Assembly (NCBI GenBank): GCA_023846275.1
Contig: JAIUJO010000162.1
Coordinates: forward strand, 1,001,651-1,065,650
Direction of reading: 5' to 3'
DNA from: Vanilla planifolia
Taxonomy: Eukaryota; Streptophyta; Magnoliopsida; Asparagales; Orchidaceae
Length of the DNA stretch: 64,000 nucleotides
In this document: positions 52,201-64,000 of the stretch, in pieces
Layout: each line of letters opens with the position of its first letter
Numbering within the stretch: position 1 is the first letter of the stretch
Translations under genes and position numbers: made by a program
The notes under the pieces: generated by a model
Database searches by the model: none
Seen by the model: only the letters and a program-made list of their open reading frames with translations
Told to the model about the DNA's origin: nothing

Positions 52201-55200
52201 AAAATAATTGTTATTTTAATATTTAATAAATATATATTATAGTTGAAATGATATGTATTGTTGCAAGTAATATAACAATATCAAAGTGATGTAAAGGGCT
52301 TATGATTGGAGATTTAAAGTTATATATTAATATAAATAAATCAAAGCAAAATATTTGAAAAATATAATAAAAATTATATTAGCTATATTCCAAGATATTT
52401 GGGAGAATAAATATAACATGTTTTATTATCAAATTCAAGTACAAATTGTAATTTCTCATACAGAATTCAAGAAACCTAAAAAATAAAATGTTGAAGGAAA
52501 ATAAAAAATATTTTTTAATTGGATAGAGCTCACCAACATGAGTGTAATGAGATTTGTTTTATCTCAATCGAAACTAATTAAAAATTATTACAAATTTCTA
52601 AAATAAAAAGATAATAAAAAATATATTATTTTTTTAATGTTTAGTAAATATATATTAAAGCTTAAATAAATAAATTGATGTAATATAATATTACCAAATC
52701 AAGGTGATGTAAACATTATGTAAAAATTTTAGAGTTATGTAATAATATGATTAAATAAAAGCTAAATGTTTTAAGAAATAAAATATATTGTATAAGAAAG
52801 TTCCATTCCATACTACTAAGGAGATCGATCAAAATATCAATTGCAATTGAAATGCTTCATACATTATGAAAAACTCTAAAATATAAAAAAAAAACTTAAA
52901 ATAAAAATTCAATTAGATAGAGCTTGCTAAGATGAGTCCAATGACCTTTCCTTTGATTAAATGGACTTAGATTGGAATAACTATGAAATACAAAAATTAT
53001 TAAGCAAGAAAAAAAATAAATGATTACATTAATATCAATTAAATATATATTAAACTTGGAACATGATAAATTGATGAAATGCAACATGACAAAGTTAAGC
53101 AATGCAATGGCCAGACAATATCCGGCATATAACTAAACTATAATATAACAAAATAAAAAAGAAAGATTTAAAGTAATTATGAAAATTGTAGAAGATAGTT
53201 AATTTCTAAGATAATAACGAGATCAAGAGTAATATCATCGATCATGTAGGAAGGTAACAAAATATCTAATAAAGCTTGTCAAAATATTAAAAAAAAACTT
53301 TTGAAATACAATAATAAATACTTAATTAGATGGATCTAACCAAGACGAGAACAACAACAATTATGTTGCCGAAATCAAATCATGCTTGGAATTATTACGA
53401 ATCAACAAAGAAAATAATAATAGTTAATAATAAATTACTATTTTAGTTTTAAGTAAATGTATATTAAAGCTTAAATATATAAATTCAAATAATATGATAT
53501 ACCAAATTCAAAGACATGTAAACAATATATTAGAGGAGAAAAAAATTACATTATAATATAAATGAATTAAAATGAAAAAGTGGAAGAAATGATATCAACT
53601 ATATGACAATGCTATATTCTAAAATATTATGGAGATCGAGTGTAACATCCTCAATCAACAAATCAACTATGAAACAAAATATCTCCTAAGAAATTCTAAA
53701 GCCTTAAAAAATTAAATTTTCAAAAGTATAAAATTTAATATTTAATGAAGCAAGCATGAAAATTAAAAAATATTATTTTAATATATAGTGACTATGTATA
53801 AAAACTAAAATAAGATAAATTTAAAAAATAAAATAACAAAATCAAACACATAAAAAGGTCACATGAGAGTTGATTTAGAGGTACATAAAATATAGCCGAA
53901 TAAAAAAGAAAAAATTAAGAAAATGAGATAAATTTTGTGGGAATGTTGCCTCTATGATTCAAAAGAAATTTAGTGTAATATCATCAATCATAAAAAAAAC
54001 AAATTGGGAGATATCCTGAAGTGTGAAAAAATATCCTAAAATATAAAATATTTTAAAATATAAATAAGAATATTTAATTCGATGATGCTCTTCAGAATGA
54101 AGCCAATAATATTCATTTCATCTCAATTAGATATTCTTTTGAATTATTGCAAATTATAGAGGTGAATAATTGTAAAAAATTAATAAATTATTATTTTAAT
54201 ATATAAGTTACTATATTTAAATAATAAAATGACATTAATTGATGAAATATAATATAATTAATTCAAAGACATTTAAGGGTAATCTGACTAGAGATTTGGA
54301 GCTATATAATATGGAACTAAATAAAAGTAAAACAATTTGAAGAATTAAAGAAAATTATTTAAGAAAACTACATCTTAAGATATTAAATTAATCTGTTATA
54401 ATGCCTTCAATTTTTAAGTCTAGCATGAATCAAAATGCCTTGCAAAGCAAGTGAAAGTACTAGAAAAAAAGTTGTTTAAATATATGAAAAATAAATATTT
54501 AATGGATAAAGCTCATGGAGAAGTGTCGAAAGCAATTTGTTTCATGTTAATCAAACCTCGTTTGGTATTGCACCGAATTACTAATGTAAATTAGCAAAGC
54601 TAATAATAAATAATTATTTTTATATTAAGTAAACACATTGTAAAGTTGAAATAAGATAACTTTAGGCAAGGTAACATAAAATAAGGAATGACACATAAAG
54701 TTCATATTAGAGCACAGTTAAACATGCATAACAATATAACCAAATAAAAATAAAAGTTTTCAAAAACTTACATAAAGTATACGATAAACGTTTTTTACAA
54801 TACACCAAGGAGATGGGACGTAAAATTTGAGATAATCAAATTAGCTACAAATCAAAAGGTTTCTTAAATCTTATAAAAATTAAAGGAAAACTTATTTAAA
54901 AGAAAAATCTAAAAAGTGAACAAAATAATATCTTGAGGATGAGTCCAACCATATTTCTTTCATCACAATCATATCACATTCAGAATGACTATGAGTTGCA
55001 AAAATAAATAATCATTAATAATAATAAATTTTATCTTAATATTTAGAAAATATATAAGATTCTTGAAATGAGATGAATTCAAGTAATGTAATATAGCAAA
55101 ATCAGAGAGATGTAAAGGTCAAATTAGAGGATAACTAGTGTCTCACAATACTATGAAATAATTGAAATACAATATTTGAAGAAATAAGACAAATTGTTTG

Positions 55201-58200
55201 CAAGAGTTCCATCCTAATATATGTCTCTCAAAAATGTCCAAACCCTATAAAAAATATTAAAAACTAAGAATTTAATTAGACAATGCTCTTCGAGATGAAT
55301 CCCATAAAGATTTTCACATTACGATCAAACCTTGTTTACAATTATCACAAATTACCATAAATTATTGTTCTAATATTTAGTAAATATTTATTTAAGTTGA
55401 AAATAAAAAATTTGAAGCAATGCAACATAAATAAATCAAAGACATGTAAATTACTTATGATAATAGATTTAGAGTTATAATAAAATAGCCAAATCAAAAG
55501 AAAACATTTATTGAAATAGATAAGTTTAATCAAAAGGTTGCATTTGAAGATTCAATTGAGATTGAGTGTGTCACACCAAATTGTTGGAAAATGTATAAAT
55601 CAAAAAATCTTGCAAAAAGTGCCAAAACCCGATATAATATAATATTAAAAATAAAAAAAATGAATATTTAATTTTGTAGATCTTACTGGAATGAATCAAA
55701 TGATGTTTTAAGTCAATTAGAGCTCGATTAGAATTAATTATGAATTAAAAAAATAAATAAAGATATATGAAAATAAAACATTATTTTAATATTAAGCAAG
55801 TATATGATAATGATCAAAATAATATAAGTTGAAGCAATATCATATGACAAAATTAAGTAGTATAAAGCTTACATGAGAGGAGAATTAGACTATTATATCA
55901 ATCTAAGCAAAATCAAAGAAAAAAATTTAGAAAAATGAGATAAACTACATCAGAAAATTGCATTCAAAGATACTATGGAGATCAAGTACAACATCCTCGA
56001 TCATCAAATCAGGTAGAAATTAAAATATGTCACAAAACTTCCATCATAATAGAAAATAAAATCATTGCAAAAAATGAAAATAAATGTTTAAATTGATAGA
56101 GCTTGTCAAGGCCAGTGTGATGATGTAGTGTTCGTCATTAATTAACATTATTTGGAATTACTATTAATTATAATAGAGCATTAATATAAATAAATAAAAT
56201 AATTCTTTTAATATCACATAAATATGTAATATACCTCAACTTATGAAAAATTAAATATATATATATATATATCAAAGACTTGTGAATATCACATGAAAAT
56301 ATGTTAAGAGTAACATAGTAATAAAACCAATCAAAAATGAAAAAATTAAAGAAATAAAATAAATTATACAAGAAAAGAACCCTTTGACATACTGTAGATA
56401 TCAAGTGTAACTTTCTTAAACATAAAATTATGTAAAAATTGAAATATTACTTAAACCATGCAAAAACAAACAAAAATTATTTTAAAATAAAAAAGATTTT
56501 TTAATTGGGTATAACTCATAGACAGGAATCCATTGATGTCTTCTTCATTTCGATCAAGCCTCATTTAAAATAATTATTAATTACAAAATTAAATAAGAAT
56601 AAAGTTAATATGATGAAATTAAAGTAATATAAAAGTGAAATGAGAGGACAATTATAGTTTCATAAAACTATAACTAAATTATCAAAAAAAATGTGAAGAA
56701 ATAAGAGAAATTTTATTGGAATGATGCATTCTATGATACTAACAAGATCTTGTTTGATATTGTCATTCAACAAAGAAAGCAGAATCTCTACAAAATGTGT
56801 TTAAAAATTTAAATATGATTATTGAATTTGATAGAGCTCTCCAACACGAATTAAAAAAGCAAATATGAACATACAAGAAAAACTTTTTATTTTGTTATGA
56901 AATAATTATATTTAAAAGATAAAATTAAATAAATTGAAGTGGTGTTATTTAACGAAATAAAAGACATTTAAAAGTCAAAAGGGATTAGAGTTATTTTTAC
57001 ATTCTAATATAACAAAATCAGAGCAAAAACTTTCATGAAATGATATAAAATTTATGGCATAGTTGCATTCCATAATATTGAAGAGATCAAGTGAAATATT
57101 CTTGATCATCAAATTAGGCTTGAATCTAAATGTCTTGTAAAGCATGCCAAACATTTCAAAAATAGAGTATTCAAAACTATAAAAATTTATTATTTAATTT
57201 CAATTGCCTCATCAACACAATTTTAATAGAATTTATTTCATTTTGATTGAAACTCTTTGGGAATTATTATCAATAACCATAAATAATAATAAATTATAAA
57301 TTTGCTAAAACTTAAATATATAGTAATGCTAAAATTAGGTAAATTGAAGCAATATAACATAATAAAAATAATGTGATCTAAAGGTAACGTGAGAGGAGAT
57401 TTAAAGTTTCAAATTGATAAAGCCAAAATTAAAGAGAAAATTTTAAAAAATGAGATCACTTGCACAGGAAACTTACATTCCATGATACTAATGAGATAAT
57501 ATGTGATATCATCCATAATTAAACAAGTAGTAGATAACAATGACTCATAAATCATGGAAAAACCATAGAAGCAAATAATTAAAAAGAAAAAAAAAGAAAA
57601 TTTAAATTATCATATGTTGTTGAGGTATGTCCAAGGACATGTATGTCATCTTGATTAAACATGTTTCGAATTCTAATGAATTAGCAAAGTAAATATGAAA
57701 AAAAAAATAACTATTTTAATTTTAAGAAATAGCATAATATTGAACAAAAATAAATTAACGTATTATAATGAAACTAAATCAAAGCTTTATAGATATTACA
57801 CGAACGAAGATTTAGTGTTTCATATTAATATAATCAAATGAAAAGCAAAAATTTGAAGAAATGAGATAAATTATATAGGAAAACTTGCTTTCCAAGAAAC
57901 TAACAATATTGAATGTAACATCCTAGATCATCAAATCAAGTATGAATTGAAATGTTTTGTAAATCATACTAAACAAAAAAAACATTTTTTAAAAAATTAA
58001 AAATAAATATTTTGTTAAATAGACTTTATCATGATTAAAAATATAATTTAAAAAAATCAATGACATGTAAAGGTCACATGATAAAAAATTTACACTTACA
58101 TATGTAGTCTATTAGAAACAAAAAGTTTTTAAGAAATTAGGTAATTGTGTGAGGAAGATGCATTCCATGGCACCATGGAGATTCAGTACACAATGATAAA

Positions 58201-59888
58201 TAATCAAATCAGATATGAATATAATGTTTCATAAAACATGACAATTCCCTAAAATATGAAATATGTAAAAATACAAAAGTGAATATTTAATTTGGCAGTG
58301 CTCATCCACATAAGTCCAATAAAATTTCTTTTGTCTTAATAGCACAACATTTTGAATTACTACAAATTACAAAACTAAGTAAGTTTAAATTATGACAAAA
58401 TTATATTTTATAGTTTACTAAAAAAATAAATAATGTAGCTAAAATGAGGTAAATTGATGAACAATGATATAACCAAATATGTGAAGTAAATGTTACATGA
58501 TAGTAGAATTAAAGCTTCATATTGATATAACCAATTTATAATGAATAATTTGAAAATAAGTGAAAACTTATGCAAAAATCTAAATTGCAAGACACTAAAA
58601 AGAAATAGTGTGACGTACTTGTTCATTAAATAAGGTCAAATTATAATGTCTGACAAAGTGTTCCAAAATCTAGAAAAAAATGACAAAATATATAAAAATA
58701 AATATATTGGATAATACTCTTCAAAACGAGTCTTACAACATTTCCGTTATCTCAATTAAACCTTCTTTGGAATTATTATGAATTAAAAAAAAATAAGTAA
58801 GAAGCAAAAGAAAATTATTATTTTATAATTATGTAAATATTTATTAAAGATAAAATGAGAGAAATTAAAATAATGTATTATAAGCAAATAAAAGACATGT
58901 AAATTGCACATGAGAGAAGATTTAACAGTACATTGTATTGTAATCAAATCAAAGATAAAATATTGAAGAAAATGCGATAAATTATATGAGAGAGCTACAA
59001 TCAAAGACTTCAATAAGATTGAGTATAATATCCTTAATCATCAAAATAGCTATGAATTAATATATCTCACAAAGAATGAAAAAATTTTAGAAAATAAAAT
59101 CTTTAAAAGTATAAAATTAGAAACTTAATTAGATATGACTCATCAAGGTTAGCCCAATGATTTTTGTTTCCTCATTATAAGATCTTCTTTGCAATTACAT
59201 TGCATTACAAAAACAAAAGTAATAATAATAAATTTTTATTTTAATATTAACTAAATATATAATAATGATAAAACTTAGATAAATTGAGGCATTATTACAT
59301 CAAAAAAACAAAGAGATGCAAATGCCATAGAAGAGAAGATTTGCGTGGTAATGTTGTATTCCAATAAACTAACAAGATGAAGTGTGGCATCCTAGATCAT
59401 TAGAGTAAGTATGAACCAAATTTTCTAGCAAAATTTGTCAAAACCCTAAATGGTAAAACTAGTAAAAAGAAATGTATAAATTGATACTAAATTGGATAAG
59501 TTCAATAACACTTGTCCAAAAAAAGTTTTTCCAACTAAATCAAACCTCATTTAGAATTACTATATATTACTAAAGTAAACATGAATAAATATTAATAAAT
59601 AATTATTTTTTATCAAAAAAATTTAAAGTAGAAATGAAAAAAATTAAAAAATGTAATATAACCAAATCAATGACATATAAAGGTTATATGATAAAAGATT
59701 TTGAGTATGAGACAAATATAATCAATTCAAAGTAAAAACTAAAGAAATGAGATAAATTATACAATAAAATAGCAGTCCAAGACACAACAGAGATAATGCT
59801 TAACATCTTAAATCTTCTAATCTTGTGCAAATTGGTATGTCTTGTAAAAGATGCTTAAACACTTAAAAGTAAAATATTTAAAAAAAAG
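52201..59888 (-). repeat. Satellite block 8d, - orientation
   Basis: Reverse A boxes lie near 52408, 52823, 53220, 53633, 53968, 54390, 54813, 55560, 55978, 56398, 56745, 57085, 57490, 57905, 58180, 58600, 59018, 59375 and 59790. A copy near 55,220 lacks the A box. The run from 52.4 to 53.6 kb keeps an almost constant step of 400-415 bp. The block ends shortly after the last A box, at an A-rich run where orientation flips. Confidence 0.86.
56255..56272. repeat. Short AT microsatellite at another monomer position
   Basis: About 18 bp of AT between GAAAAATTAA and CAAAGACTTGTG. It replaces the reverse of the second GGTTATATTAC stretch (monomer about 145-158), so it is neither site 1 nor site 2. 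Confidence 0.8.

Positions 59889-64000
<4,112 letters not shown>

Overview
The window is almost entirely one old, very AT-rich tandem repeat (satellite) array, and I found no intact gene. By eye the monomer is about 420 bp. It is strongly diverged from copy to copy, but its phase can be followed across all 64 kb, giving roughly 150 full or partial copies. The only clearly foreign DNA is a fossil of about 640 bp near 37.3-38.0 kb, which carries a recognisable Ty3/Gypsy reverse-transcriptase stretch of the type common in land plants. That stretch, the satellite organisation and the missing genes suggest a nuclear, heterochromatic (pericentromeric or knob-like) region of a plant. The species and the chromosomal position cannot be told from the sequence.

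I number the monomer from the A box, GATGTTACACTCGATCTCC (1-19). A duplicated inner module follows: CTTTGATTTGGTTATATTAC at about 78 and 138, and AATTTATCTCATTT at about 50 and 166. Next come a short AT stretch near 187-197, an A+T-rich spacer, a B box GACTCATCTCAATGAGCTC (about 301-319) and a second AT-rich stretch (about 330-350). One strand is pyrimidine-rich and T-rich, so orientation can be read from the T/A skew alone. Here '+' means that the A box reads in the window direction.

Layout by orientation: + 1-25,224; - 25,225-27,600; + 27,601-32,330; - 32,331-34,215; + 34,225-34,785; - 34,786-35,070; + 35,071-35,262; - 35,263-59,888, interrupted by the fossil; + 59,889-64,000. The eight switches are concentrated in the 10 kb between 25.2 and 35.3 kb. 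In the first + block a multi-monomer segment at about 1.95-9.6 kb reappears at about 14.4-19.95 kb, an ancient higher-order duplication with internal gains and losses. Unequal exchange within the inner module has produced extra tandem modules of about 115 bp at 6.7-7.0, 17.8-18.0 and probably 44.3-44.6 kb. Dinucleotide microsatellites (TA, and TG/CA) have grown repeatedly at the AT stretches of the monomer. The fossil sits between two TA runs at one of those stretches.

No tRNA, rRNA, CRISPR or convincing host gene was seen. The open frames of 60-94 codons are by-products of the pyrimidine-rich monomer strand. Coordinates of A boxes are read by eye and are good to about 10 bp; block edges to about 10-20 bp.
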